Shown here piece after piece: positions 28,426 to 36,999 of a stretch of 64,000 nucleotides of DNA (position 1 is its first letter; each line of letters opens with the position of its first letter). This DNA comes from Campylobacterota bacterium (GTDB taxonomy: Bacteria > Campylobacterota > Campylobacteria > Campylobacterales > Nitratiruptoraceae): positions 62,001 through 126,000 of the forward strand of contig JAADDW010000015.1 of NCBI GenBank assembly GCA_013153715.1, read 5' to 3'. Both the position numbers and the translations under genes were made by a program. Below the pieces are notes generated by a model. That model saw only the letters and a list, made by a program, of their open reading frames with translations, was not told the origin of the DNA and did not search any database.

Positions 28426-29532
28426 TCACTCCTTGAAGAGGTCGGCAAGGGTAATTTTGGGCTCCTCCTTCTTGACCTCTCCGCTCTCGATGGCCTCCCC
28501 TTTCTCCACTAACTCTATCTCGAAACCTGTCAGCATGGAGGCGAGGCGGATATTGATTCCTCCCTTCCCGATGGCCTTCGATTTCTGATCGGGAGGGAGG
28601 GTGACAATGGCCTTGTCTCCATCGATTTTGACACTGGTGATGATGGCCGGGGAGAGGCTCCGGGCGACAAATATCTCCGGAATGGGAGAGTACTCGATGC
28701 AGTCGATATTCTCCCCCTTCAGCTCCTTACTGACCGCATTGATTCGGACCCCTTTGACCCCGACACAGGCTCCGACAGGGTCTATTTTGGGGCTGTGGGA
28801 GGTGACGGCCACCTTGGCCCGCTCTCCGGGGATCCGTGCCACCTTCTCCACAGTGACCAGACCATCTTTGATCTCGGGGACCTCCAGTTTCAGGAGCTCC
28901 TCAAGGAATTTGGGAGTTGTTCGGGAGAGTTCGAGGTAGAAACCGTGGACTCTATCTACATTGACCCGTCGGAGAATTGCCTTGACCACATCGGCCGGCT
29001 TGAAACTCTCCCCCTTGATCCTGTATCTCTTGGGGAGGATCCCCTTGACCTCATCGATGTCCAGATAGGTATTCTCTTCGGAGTCGATCCGGGTCACCGT
29101 CCCGCTCACAATGGTTCCCACCTTCCTCTTGTACTTCTCGAAGAGTTGGTTCTCGATGAGCCTCTGAATATGGTACTCTATCTCGTTGTGGAGGCGCATG
29201 GCCGCCGTCCGTCCGAAACTCTCAAGGTCCACAGGGTAGCGAAGCTCATCTCCTATCTCTATCTCTCCATCTATCTCTCTGGCTTCTCCTATGGAGATGT
29301 ATCGGTCTGGATCCTCTTTGGCCCTCTCATCGTCATCATCTACAACGAGAATCTTCTGATAGAGTTCGATCCCTTTGGTCTGGGGATTGATGAGGGCTTC
29401 AAACTCTTTCTCCTCTCCGTGGAGCGATTGGGCCGTTCTGACGAAAGCTCTCTTGATCGCATCTTCTACCTGCTCTGTTGGGAGACCCTTCTCGTGGGCT
29501 ATGGAGTCAATAATATCTACGATTTTCTCCAT
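28426..29532 (-). CDS. nusA: Transcription termination/antitermination factor NusA
   Basis: A 368-residue RNA polymerase-binding factor: N-terminal domain (MEKIVDIIDSIAHEKGL), an S1 domain (VGTIVSGTVTRID...VKGILPKRYRIKGE), and KH domains with DPVGACVGVKGVRINAVSKEL and KAIGKGGINIRLAS. The start at 29532 is set by the family N-terminus; an upstream extension of 23 codons has no ribosome site. The E. coli C-terminal repeats are absent, as usual in Campylobacterota. Confidence 0.96.
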   Translation of the reverse strand: MEKIVDIIDSIAHEKGLPTEQVEDAIKRAFVRTAQSLHGEEKEFEALINPQTKGIELYQKILVVDDDDERAKEDPDRYISIGEAREIDGEIEIGDELRYPVDLESFGRTAAMRLHNEIEYHIQRLIENQLFEKYKRKVGTIVSGTVTRIDSEENTYLDIDEVKGILPKRYRIKGESFKPADVVKAILRRVNVDRVHGFYLELSRTTPKFLEELLKLEVPEIKDGLVTVEKVARIPGERAKVAVTSHSPKIDPVGACVGVKGVRINAVSKELKGENIDCIEYSPIPEIFVARSLSPAIITSVKIDGDKAIVTLPPDQKSKAIGKGGINIRLASMLTGFEIELVEKGEAIESGEVKKEEPKITLADLFKE

Positions 29533-29590
29533 TGTTGTAAAGTCCTTTAGGTGGGGTTCGCTACTCTTTTGGAGGCTTTGGAGCATCTCT

Positions 29591-29596
29591 ATTATA
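29591..29596 (-). promoter_or_regulatory. -10 box of nusA
   Basis: TATAAT on the minus strand in GACTATAATAGAG, 59 bases before the nusA ATG. It is back to back with the promoter at 29643. Confidence 0.6.
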
Positions 29597-29642
29597 GTCA
29601 AATTTATCTTTATTTAAGATAAAGGTTGGAAACTTTTTTTGA

Positions 29643-29648
29643 TATAAT
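29643..29648 (+). promoter_or_regulatory. -10 box of the HP0268-miaB operon
   Basis: TATAAT in TTTGATATAATTGC after a run of seven T. Transcription from here would begin near 29655 and leave about 205 bases of leader. Confidence 0.65.
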
Positions 29649-29654
29649 TGCAGA

Positions 29655-29859
29655 TTACCAAAACCCGCCATAAAGCCTATCCCTTCGGGTGTAGGGAGAT
29701 GGGCGATGGAGGATTGGATAGGGTCGGAAGAACCGACCGTGGCCCAGGCGGCACGGGAGTGTGAGAGCCGCCATCTGGGGCCAGAGATCCCGTTACGGGG
29801 AATACCAAGGAGAGGTGTCTGATGAGGAGACTCTCGACCTCCAGAGTGAAAGGGGAGTG
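29655..29859 (+). ncRNA. Structured 5' leader of the HP0268-miaB operon
   Basis: About 205 untranslated bases with at least four helices. CTATCC (29677-29682) pairs with GGATAG (29716-29721). GGTCGG-aagaa-CCGACC is at 29722-29738. TGGCCC (29740-29745) pairs with GGGCCA (29778-29783) around an inner GGCGGC/GCCGCC stem (29747-29772). CCCG-tta-CGGG is at 29789-29799. There is no U-tract, so it is more likely a leader than an independent terminated RNA. It does not match SRP RNA, tmRNA, RNase P or a riboswitch class I can recognise. Confidence 0.55.
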
Positions 29860-30105
29860 ATGGAATTGAAACTGGCACGCTCAGAGTTGAATGGGGAGCC
29901 AAAGAGTATCTCCCTCCAGGAGATAGAGGAAGCCGTGAAGAGAGAGGGGAATAAGATCTTCTACTTCGACAGGGAGAACTCCCATAAGGATCTGATGAAT
30001 TTGGTTGACTATTTCGAGGAGCGGGGATATAGCGTCTATTTTCGGGAGGTCCGTTACGGACTGGATGAGAATGACTACATCTACGAGGTCCACATTCTCC
30101 AATGA
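29860..30105 (+). CDS. HP0268-family small protein
   Basis: An 81-residue protein matching Helicobacter pylori HP0268, for which nuclease activity has been reported. Shared features are the central [20 protein letters not shown] and the C-terminal [12 protein letters not shown]. The frame is open for 33 codons upstream, but the ATG at 29860 has AAAGGGGAG before it and matches the family N-terminus (MELKLARSE). The stop overlaps the miaB start by 4 bases, the order found in H. pylori (HP0268-HP0269). Confidence 0.88.
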   Translation: MELKLARSELNGEPKSISLQEIEEAVKREGNKIFYFDRENSHKDLMNLVDYFEERGYSVYFREVRYGLDENDYIYEVHILQ

Positions 30106-31400
30106 GAAAACTCTACATCGAAACCCTCGGCTGTGCCATGAATGTACGGGACAGCGAGCATATTATTGCCGAACTCACCGAGAAGGAGGGGTTCCAGCTG
30201 GTGGAGGATCCCAAGGAGGCCGATCTCCTCTTGATCAACACATGCAGTGTTCGGGAGAAGCCTGTCCATAAGCTCTTCAGTGAGATCGGCTACCTCAACA
30301 AGATCAAGAGGGAGGGGGCCAAGATAGGGGTCTGCGGCTGTACCGCCTCCCATCTGGGAGAGGAGATTATCAAGAGAGCTCCCTATGTCAGTTTCGTTCT
30401 CGGTGCCAGAAATGTATCGAAGATCCGAGATGTGCTGGAGAGGGAGGGGGCTGTCGAGGTTGACATCGACCACGATGAGAGTCAGTACGCCTTCAGCGAT
30501 TACCGCTCCTCTCCCTACAAGGCCCTCATCAATATCTCCATCGGATGCGACAAGAGGTGTACCTTCTGTATCGTCCCCTACACCCGGGGAGATGAGATCT
30601 CCATCCCTCCGGAACTCATTGTGAGGGAGGTGGAGAGGGCGGTGGCCGGAGGGGCCAAAGAGATCTTCCTCCTCGGTCAGAATGTCAACAACTACGGGCG
30701 GCGGTTCAGCGACAGGGAGCGGAAGATAGACTTTACCGATCTCCTGAAGATGGTGAGCGAAGTCGATGGGGTAGAGCGGATCCGTTTCACCTCTCCCCAC
30801 CCCCTCCATATGGATGACCGCTTCCTCCAGGAGTTCGCCACCAATCCCAAGATCTGCAAGTCGATGCATATGCCCCTCCAGAGCGGGAGTACCCGAATCC
30901 TCCGCCGTATGAAGAGGGGATATACCAAGGAGTGGTTCCTGGATCGGGCGCAGAGGTTGAGGGAGATGGTTCCCACTGTTCGGATCTCCACCGATATTAT
31001 TGTCGGTTTTCCAGGGGAGGAGGAGAGGGATTTTGAGGAGACTATCGAGGTGGTCCGGAAGGTCCAGTTTGAACAGATTTTCAGCTTCAAATACTCCCCC
31101 CGCCCCCTGACACCGGCCAGAGAGTATCGGGATCAGGTTCCCGATGAGGTGGCGGGGAGGAGATTGAGCCTCCTCCAGGAGCTCCACCTCCAGATGCTCG
31201 ACGAGATCTCCGAGAGGGAGATGGGAAAGATCCATCAGGTCTATTTCGACGAACTGAAGCCCGGAGGCTATGTGGCGGGGCGGAGCGATAACAACTGGAT
31301 CGTCAAGGTGAAGGGGAGCGAAGAGCTCCTGGGAGAGATGAGAGCGGTCAGAATTACCAAGACAGGCAGATTGGCTCTGGAGGGTGAGCCCGTTGCTTAA
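30102..31400 (+). CDS. miaB: tRNA-2-methylthio-N6-dimethylallyladenosine synthase MiaB
   Basis: A 432-residue radical SAM methylthiotransferase modifying A37 of tRNAs. The N-terminal UPF0004 domain binds an auxiliary cluster ([19 protein letters not shown]), and the radical SAM cysteines are in [22 protein letters not shown] domain closes the protein ([21 protein letters not shown]). It is coupled to HP0268 upstream and overlaps the DUF374 gene by 17 bases downstream. Confidence 0.96.
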   Translation: MRKLYIETLGCAMNVRDSEHIIAELTEKEGFQLVEDPKEADLLLINTCSVREKPVHKLFSEIGYLNKIKREGAKIGVCGCTASHLGEEIIKRAPYVSFVLGARNVSKIRDVLEREGAVEVDIDHDESQYAFSDYRSSPYKALINISIGCDKRCTFCIVPYTRGDEISIPPELIVREVERAVAGGAKEIFLLGQNVNNYGRRFSDRERKIDFTDLLKMVSEVDGVERIRFTSPHPLHMDDRFLQEFATNPKICKSMHMPLQSGSTRILRRMKRGYTKEWFLDRAQRLREMVPTVRISTDIIVGFPGEEERDFEETIEVVRKVQFEQIFSFKYSPRPLTPAREYRDQVPDEVAGRRLSLLQELHLQMLDEISEREMGKIHQVYFDELKPGGYVAGRSDNNWIVKVKGSEELLGEMRAVRITKTGRLALEGEPVA

Positions 31401-32016
31401 GAGGCTCCTCCTCTGGATTGTTCCCCCTTTGGGGAGCGCCATTATCAGGGGGCTCTATCTCAGTTGCAGGAGGGAGTTCCACCTCCCCAAGGGGGAGATC
31501 GACCCCTCCCGCCCCTATATCTTCGTCTTCTGGCATGGAGCCCTTCTGATGCAGTTCTTCCCCTACAGGCGGTTACGGGGAGATCACAAGGTGGCGGTCA
31601 TCATCAGTGAACATCTGGACGGGGAACTCATTGTCCGGATCAGTAAGAGGTTTGGGGTCGAGGCCATTAGGGGGTCATCGAGGCGGGGAGGTGTGAAGGC
31701 TCTCATCGGGGCTCTGAGAATGGTGGAGCGGGGGTACGATGTGGCCATTACCCCTGATGGTCCCCGGGGACCAAGGTACAGCGTTGCTCCGGGAGTTATC
31801 GCCCTGGCCCGAAAAAGCGGGGCACCCATTATCCCCCTTGGTTATGTTCCGTCCAGCTATTGGCAACTCAAGAGTTGGGACGGCTTCATCATACCCAAAC
31901 CCTTTTCAAAAATCGATTTCTATATCGGGGAGCCATTTCGGATTGACGGGTTATCCGATGGAGAGGCGGAGCTCGTCGTGAGAGACCATCTGATGAAGGT
32001 GAGCAAGAGAGATTGA
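31384..32016 (+). CDS. DUF374 lysophospholipid acyltransferase-family protein
   Basis: A 210-residue protein of the DUF374 group within the acyltransferase superfamily, with [14 protein letters not shown] as the catalytic region, [11 protein letters not shown], and [15 protein letters not shown]. It probably acylates a membrane lipid or lipid A precursor at the inner membrane. The GTG start at 31384 lies inside miaB. The same gene follows miaB in H. pylori (HP0270). Confidence 0.88.
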   Translation: MSPLLKRLLLWIVPPLGSAIIRGLYLSCRREFHLPKGEIDPSRPYIFVFWHGALLMQFFPYRRLRGDHKVAVIISEHLDGELIVRISKRFGVEAIRGSSRRGGVKALIGALRMVERGYDVAITPDGPRGPRYSVAPGVIALARKSGAPIIPLGYVPSSYWQLKSWDGFIIPKPFSKIDFYIGEPFRIDGLSDGEAELVVRDHLMKVSKRD

Positions 32017-32023
32017 GGGTGCC

Positions 32024-33043
32024 GTGGCTAAAGAGTGCATCATCTTAGATCTCCCCCAGCAGGAGATCGATTATCAGAGTGTTCAGGATGGGACTTTTGT
32101 AGAGGTGGAGCACGAAGATGGATGGTATGTCCGCATCCCCAAGTCGAAGATCGATCAGCTCCTCGATCTCTATAGCGATGTTGCAATTATCTCCCCCTAC
32201 AGTCTCCTCTATGTCGAGTATAAGAGGAGGAGGGAGGAGGGGGCCCTCTGGGTCTATGTCCATAGGGAACATATCTATTTCGCCACCTTTCTCCAGGGGC
32301 GGCTCCTCTCCTATCAGGCCCTCCGTTCCAGCTATGACAACGATCTTGAGAGCGGTATCAAGGCCTTCCTCTCCGATTTCTACAGGGGAGATGAGAGTTA
32401 CTTCGTCGAGAGGATAGAGATTTTCCACAGCGGAGGGGGGTTCTATGAGGATCCCGATCTGGGTGACAGGCTCCTCCTCCCTGTCTTCTTCCACCAGATA
32501 GAGCCTGAGAAGGTCTGTTCCGATCTGGACCTCTCCCGCTACCTCTTCCCTGTGGGGAGACGGGAGAGGAGTACGGTCTCCCTCGGGATTAATAGACGCT
32601 TTGTTGTAGGAGTCGGTCTGGGGATCCTCCTCCTGCTGGCGGCCTACGACCTCTATCTCCGCTACCAGAGCCACAGCTACGAGGAGAAGATCAAGGAGAT
32701 GATCTCCCAGCAGAGCCAGCTGGCCAACGAGACCAACCAGTACCAGAGTAAGATATTGCAGATCGGGATCATCAAACCGATTATTGTGAGAATAGGGGAC
32801 AGAAATGAGGTTCTGGAGAGCAAGTTGAAGAGCCTCTTCGATCTGGTCCCCGACGATACCTATCTTACCTACTTTGCCCTCTACGACCACAAACTGGTTA
32901 TTGAAGGGGTGAGCAAGTCGAAGAAGAGTTTTCTGGACTCCCTCCACCGACGGCTCATAGAGGTCTATCCCAAGGGGGAGTATAAGATTAAGAGGGAGAG
33001 AGATGGCTACCATTTCAAGGCTCTCTATGAGGAGGAGAAATGA
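32024..33043 (+). CDS. PilN-like membrane protein (fimbrial assembly/GspL-PilN type)
   Basis: A 339-residue bitopic protein. Residues 1-185 form a cytoplasmic domain. A transmembrane helix follows (VVGVGLGILLLLAAYDLYL, about 194-212), then a coiled coil (YEEKIKEMISQQSQLANETNQYQSKILQ) and a small ferredoxin-like domain (LFDLVPDDTYLTYFALYDHKLVIEGVS). This is the layout of PilN/GspL C-terminal parts, and with the next gene forms a PilN-PilO-like pair. Sequence identity is too low to name the system. The GTG start is assumed. Confidence 0.6.
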   Translation: MAKECIILDLPQQEIDYQSVQDGTFVEVEHEDGWYVRIPKSKIDQLLDLYSDVAIISPYSLLYVEYKRRREEGALWVYVHREHIYFATFLQGRLLSYQALRSSYDNDLESGIKAFLSDFYRGDESYFVERIEIFHSGGGFYEDPDLGDRLLLPVFFHQIEPEKVCSDLDLSRYLFPVGRRERSTVSLGINRRFVVGVGLGILLLLAAYDLYLRYQSHSYEEKIKEMISQQSQLANETNQYQSKILQIGIIKPIIVRIGDRNEVLESKLKSLFDLVPDDTYLTYFALYDHKLVIEGVSKSKKSFLDSLHRRLIEVYPKGEYKIKRERDGYHFKALYEEEK

Positions 33044-33558
33044 TAGCTCCCGCTAAGTTGGACAGGGGGAGTCTCTATCTGGTCCTCGTGATGCTCCTGG
33101 CCATTCTGGCCATCTACCTTGTGGCTGATTTCGTCATCATGGAGGACTTTGACCGCTATGTGGAGGCCAAGAGGCGGTACGATCAGCAGAAGAGGCTCCA
33201 GAGGGCGGTCATGGAGAATAACCAGAATGTGAGGATGCGCTTTGCCGCTCTGAAGAGGTATGAACCCTATCTCATGATGATGAAGCGGCGCTATGACAAT
33301 AGGGAGCTGGAGGATATTCTCAAGGGCTTCTTCGATCTCATCTCATTGGATCAGATGGAGCTCAGAAACGATGGGAAGGTGATGCAGAGCCGTTATGTCG
33401 TCTGGGTCCGCATGGAGAGTCCCAGGAGCCTCTTTGACTTCCTCCACACCATCAGGGAGCACCGCTACCCCTTTGAGATTGTTCTCCCTCTGGAGATGAA
33501 AAAAGTTGGCGATAAGATTGAAGCCAATTTCGAGCTCGATCTCTATACTCTCCAATAA
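33040..33558 (+). CDS. PilO-like membrane protein
   Basis: A 172-residue bitopic protein: one transmembrane helix (LYLVLVMLLAILAIYLVADFVI, about 12-33), a coiled coil (RYVEAKRRYDQQKRLQRAVMENNQN) and a small alpha/beta domain (VVWVRMESPRSLFDFLHTIREHRYPFEIVLPLEMKK), as in PilO. It overlaps the PilN-like gene by 4 bases (ATGA). Its last 107 bases are antisense to the 3' end of tilS. No PilM, PilQ or pilus ATPase gene is in the window. Confidence 0.6.
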   Translation: MIAPAKLDRGSLYLVLVMLLAILAIYLVADFVIMEDFDRYVEAKRRYDQQKRLQRAVMENNQNVRMRFAALKRYEPYLMMMKRRYDNRELEDILKGFFDLISLDQMELRNDGKVMQSRYVVWVRMESPRSLFDFLHTIREHRYPFEIVLPLEMKKVGDKIEANFELDLYTLQ

Positions 33559-34549
33559 GGGAGAGGGAGAGTCTCTCCCGATAGAGATAGCCCCTGAGGG
33601 GAGGGGGAATGCGGGCCCTCCTCATCTCCTCCCTGGCTGTTTTGGGAATTCTCTGTGAGACAAAGGGGGCTATCATGATGGTTGTCCCATCTATCCCGTA
33701 GCCAAATTTTCCTGCCAGGACACCGACCCTGCTCCGCCAGATCTCCTCTATCTGTTTCGTCGAGGGAATGTAGTTGAGGGCCTTGAAGGTCTGGAGGAGG
33801 AGCCGCCTCCTCTGGTTGATTTCGGGATGGAAGGGGGCGATGGAGAGCTCTCCGATCCTGTAGATGGGGAGCTCCTTGAGGAGGGTCTCCCGATCCTGGA
33901 GGAGATAGGTGAATGTGCGGGCCACTCCGGCGGCATACCGCTCTATAAAGCTATCGGTAAATGTGTGGCGGATGGCGTTTCGGAGGTAGGTGGTCTCCCA
34001 GTTGGTCCTATCTTGAAAGTAGGTGATCTTCCGAGTCTCCAGGTAGCGGAGAATATCCCCCTTGGGGGTGAGGAGGAGGGGGCGGACCACCTTGTAGGTG
34101 GAGCGGAGGGAGATGGGTTCCATACCGATCAGTTCCACACACCCCGCCCCTTTGGCAAACTGCATCATGAACCACTCCAGAAGGTCGTTGAGCTGATGGG
34201 CTGTCAGGAGATGGGTGTACCCCTCTCTCTCGATAATCTCCTCGAAGAAGCGGTATCGGAGTGTTCGGGCTTCGGCTTCAAAGTTCCCCCTCTCTACAGA
34301 GACCCTTCTCTGGAAGACCCTCTTCCCGTACCGCTCCCCCAATTCAAGGGCGTAGGCCACCTCCCTCCCACTCTCCTCCCGAACTCCGTAGTCGACAATA
34401 GCGATGTCGAAGGGGATCTTCTGCTCCAGGAGGAGGAAAAAGAGGGCCGAAGAGTCGCTCCCTCCAGAGAATGCCAGGAGATTTTTCCCCCTCCGGAGCT
34501 CCTCAAGGCCGAGAAGTGATATGTCCGATGAGGTCTGTCCCGGCGACAT
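33452..34549 (-). CDS. tilS: tRNA(Ile)-lysidine synthase TilS
   Basis: Adds lysine to C34 of tRNA-Ile. The PP-loop LLAFSGGSDSSALFFLL is at about residues 22-38, with DYGVREES and TAHQLNDLLEWF following. The family fold probably ends near PPLRGYLYRE; about 38 further residues run over the convergent pilO-like gene. The start at 34549 (MSPGQTSSD) overlaps rimO by 47 bases and has GTGGAG upstream. The rimO-tilS pairing also occurs in C. jejuni. Confidence 0.93.
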   Translation of the reverse strand: MSPGQTSSDISLLGLEELRRGKNLLAFSGGSDSSALFFLLLEQKIPFDIAIVDYGVREESGREVAYALELGERYGKRVFQRRVSVERGNFEAEARTLRYRFFEEIIEREGYTHLLTAHQLNDLLEWFMMQFAKGAGCVELIGMEPISLRSTYKVVRPLLLTPKGDILRYLETRKITYFQDRTNWETTYLRNAIRHTFTDSFIERYAAGVARTFTYLLQDRETLLKELPIYRIGELSIAPFHPEINQRRRLLLQTFKALNYIPSTKQIEEIWRSRVGVLAGKFGYGIDGTTIMIAPFVSQRIPKTAREEMRRARIPPPLRGYLYRERLSLSLIGEYRDRARNWLQSYRQLFSSPEGEQSQRGSGAP

Positions 34550-35810
34550 CGGTAATCTCCACCCTGTACCTCTGGGAGGGGATGAGACTCTCAATGTGGC
34601 TATCGTTGATGAGAACCTCTCCATCTACTTTGGGAGCCCATCGGTAGTCCCGTCCACTCAAGAGGAGGGGGCTCTCCTCACTCATTCCGTCCAGATAGCA
34701 GACAATCTCCCTGCCCACCAGGCTCCTCAAATTGCGGGCCAGCTTCCTCTCCACAATCTCCCCCAGCTCTTGGGAGCGGGCCTCGATAATCTCCTGAGGG
34801 ACCTTTTTCTCCATGGAAAAGGCTCTGGTCCCCTCCTCTTCGGAGTAGGCAAAGATGGAGACCCTGTCGAAGGGGAACTCCTCTATAAACTCCTTGAGCT
34901 TCTGGAACTGGGCCTCATCCTCCCCTGGATGTCCCACGATAACCGCCGTTCTGAGGAAACTCTCGGGGAGATCTCTCATCTTCTCCAGAAGTTCCAGGGT
35001 CCTTTGGGCTCCAATTCCCCGACCCATGATCTTGAGCATCGGGTCACTAATATGTTGGATCGGCATATCGAAGTAGTTGACAAATAGGGGAGAATGGGCG
35101 ATCCGATCTATGAGCTCCTCCGTCGTGGTGGAGGGGTAGAGGTAGAGGATACGGGCACTCTCGACTCCCCCTATTTTCTCGACAGCCTCTATGAGTTTGA
35201 TGAGGCCCTCCCGTATTCCGAAGTCGTAGAGGTAGGAGCTACTATCTTGGGAGACGAAGGTAAAATCCTTGTACCCCTTGGCTACAAGCCTCTCTATCTC
35301 CCTGACGACGGAGTCGAGGGGTCTCGATTGGAGTCTCCCCTTGAAGGAGGGGATCGCACAGAAACTGCACCGCTGGTTACACCCTTCACTCAGTTTGATA
35401 TAGGCGTGGTAGGTAGAGCCTGTGACTACCCGCTCCTCATCGTCGATGAGATAGACTCTGGGGGAGAAGCGGCTCCTCTTCTCGGCCAGGAGCCGATCTA
35501 TCCTGTCGTAATCCCCCACCCCTGTAAAGAGATCTACTTCGGGAAGCTCCTTCTGAAGCTCCTCCCTGTACCGCTGGCTCAGACAGCCCGCCACAACCAG
35601 GAGGGAGTCCCTCTTCCTCCTCTGATGGAGGGAGAAGATAGTCTCCAGAGACTCCCGTTTGGCCGCTTCGATAAAGCCGCAGGTGTTGACGATGAGCACA
35701 TCTGCCTCCTCGGGGGAGTCGGTGATCTCCATCTCCTTCAATCTTCCCAGCATGACCTCGGTATCTATGAGGTTCTTTGTGCACCCGAGGGAGACGATGT
35801 GGAGCTTCAT
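34503..35810 (-). CDS. rimO: Ribosomal protein S12 methylthiotransferase RimO
   Basis: A 435-residue radical SAM methylthiotransferase acting on Asp88 of S12. N-terminal cluster cysteines are in SLGCTKNLIDTE and NTCGFIEAA, with the third in VVAGCLSQRY; the radical SAM cluster is in LSEGCNQRCSFCAIPSFKG. DYRWAPKVDGEVLINDSHI in the TRAM domain is RimO-like. It overlaps the diguanylate cyclase gene by 4 bases upstream and tilS downstream. Confidence 0.95.
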   Translation of the reverse strand: MKLHIVSLGCTKNLIDTEVMLGRLKEMEITDSPEEADVLIVNTCGFIEAAKRESLETIFSLHQRRKRDSLLVVAGCLSQRYREELQKELPEVDLFTGVGDYDRIDRLLAEKRSRFSPRVYLIDDEERVVTGSTYHAYIKLSEGCNQRCSFCAIPSFKGRLQSRPLDSVVREIERLVAKGYKDFTFVSQDSSSYLYDFGIREGLIKLIEAVEKIGGVESARILYLYPSTTTEELIDRIAHSPLFVNYFDMPIQHISDPMLKIMGRGIGAQRTLELLEKMRDLPESFLRTAVIVGHPGEDEAQFQKLKEFIEEFPFDRVSIFAYSEEEGTRAFSMEKKVPQEIIEARSQELGEIVERKLARNLRSLVGREIVCYLDGMSEESPLLLSGRDYRWAPKVDGEVLINDSHIESLIPSQRYRVEITDVAGTDLIGHITSRP

Positions 35811-36880
35811 TCTATCACCACCACTCTATTTTTACCCTCCTGTTTGGCCCGGTAGAGGGCCCTATCGACTCGGGTAAAGATGGTGTCTATGGTGTCGTCC
35901 CTTCGGACCCCTGTGACGCCGAAGCTGGCGGTGAGTCTGATCTCCCCTTCGGGGGTGGCAAAGTTCCTGTTGGCTATGGCGTTTCTGAGCCGTTCCGCCA
36001 CAATCTCCCCCTCCCGGGCTGTGGCCCCCGGGACGAGGACGGCAAACTCCTCTCCTCCGATCCGAGCGGAGATGTTGTTGGCTCTCAGAAAGGTCTTTAG
36101 GATCATGGCTATCTCTTTCAGGACATGGTCACCTACAGGGTGTCCATATTTGTCGTTAATCTGTTTGAAATTGTCTATATCGAAGAGTATGAGGGCGAAG
36201 GGGTAGCCCCTGGTCTGGTATTCGTTGATCATCTCCAGAATGGCCCTCTCGAAGCGGCGGCGGTTGACTAGGCCGGTCAGGAAGTCGATCTCCGCCTCGG
36301 CCCTGGCTGAGATCAGCTCCCCCTGGAGCTTCACCACATCGGCGTGGTACTTCCTCAACTCGTTGAGGAGCATGCTGTTCTCCCGTCGGAGCATCTCCAG
36401 CTCATCGAGGATCCGTTTGATATAGACCCTGATCTCGTCACTCTCTATCTCTTCGCTCTCGTGGACAATCTCCTCTTTGTGGGAGAGAATATTCTCGTTG
36501 TGGTTATCCAAGGTGTTGATCACTTCACTCAGCTTCCTTTCGATAACTTCGGCTATCCGAGCTAGCTTTTTGACCATTCCCTTGGGGCGGGTATCCACAT
36601 CTTCCTCCGCCCTCTCTTTGACCTCATCGTAGGGTTCGTCGTAGTGCTCTTTGAAGAGACCGAGAATCTCTAGATCGTTGAGTTCCCGGCCACTCTCCAC
36701 AATGGAGCAGAAGACATAGAACCACCGCTCGTAATTGCGGGGAGTCATGACTATGTTGTTGCGGATCATGAAGTTCAACTGCTTACGGACAATCTCCATA
36801 ATTGTCCGTATCTCTTTCTGGGAGAGTTTTGAATCCCCCTCCAGTTTTGAAAAGAGCTGGCAGATCTTCTCCCTCTCCAA
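35807..36880 (-). CDS. Diguanylate cyclase with N-terminal helical sensor region
   Basis: A 357-residue protein. Residues 1-185 are helical with a coiled coil (EMLRRENSMLLNELRKYHADVVKLQ) and no membrane segment or known sensor. The GGDEF domain (about 190-357) has IDFLTGLVNRRRFE, FDIDNFKQINDKYGHPVGD and the active GGEEF. An RxxD inhibitory site is not obvious. The start is TTG 36880, preceded by AAGGACTCGG, with a TATAAT box 26 bases further up. A second GGDEF protein lies at 9.8 kb, so cyclic di-GMP signalling is active here. Confidence 0.9.
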   Translation of the reverse strand: MEREKICQLFSKLEGDSKLSQKEIRTIMEIVRKQLNFMIRNNIVMTPRNYERWFYVFCSIVESGRELNDLEILGLFKEHYDEPYDEVKERAEEDVDTRPKGMVKKLARIAEVIERKLSEVINTLDNHNENILSHKEEIVHESEEIESDEIRVYIKRILDELEMLRRENSMLLNELRKYHADVVKLQGELISARAEAEIDFLTGLVNRRRFERAILEMINEYQTRGYPFALILFDIDNFKQINDKYGHPVGDHVLKEIAMILKTFLRANNISARIGGEEFAVLVPGATAREGEIVAERLRNAIANRNFATPEGEIRLTASFGVTGVRRDDTIDTIFTRVDRALYRAKQEGKNRVVVIE

Positions 36881-36905
36881 TCCGAGTCCTTGAATATTTT
36901 GTCTG

Positions 36906-36911
36906 ATTATA
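36906..36911 (-). promoter_or_regulatory. -10 box of the diguanylate cyclase-rimO-tilS operon
   Basis: TATAAT on the minus strand (GTTATAATCAG), 26 bases before the TTG start codon. Confidence 0.6.
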
Positions 36912-36972
36912 ACACATATAACAAATTATCGGTTTTCAGGGAATTTTGTGAGAGGTTGCCAGGAAAAAGTGC

Positions 36973-36978
36973 TACAAT
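36973..36978 (+). promoter_or_regulatory. -10 box of the exported protein gene at 37000
   Basis: TACAAT in GTGCTACAATAAG, 22 bases before the ATG; an AAAGGAGG ribosome site lies between. Confidence 0.55.
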
Positions 36979-36999
36979 AAGAAAAAAAGGAGGAAAACG

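Noticed and set aside
29655-29859. SRP RNA, because of a GGTCGG-aagaa-CCGACC hairpin
   Set aside because: The conserved asymmetric loop sequence of SRP domain IV (with GCAGCC) is absent, and the helices do not form the expected rod.
33559-33610. GAGAG-rich stretch after the pilO-like gene as a possible terminator
   Set aside because: It lies inside the tilS coding sequence and has no U-tract or stable stem.
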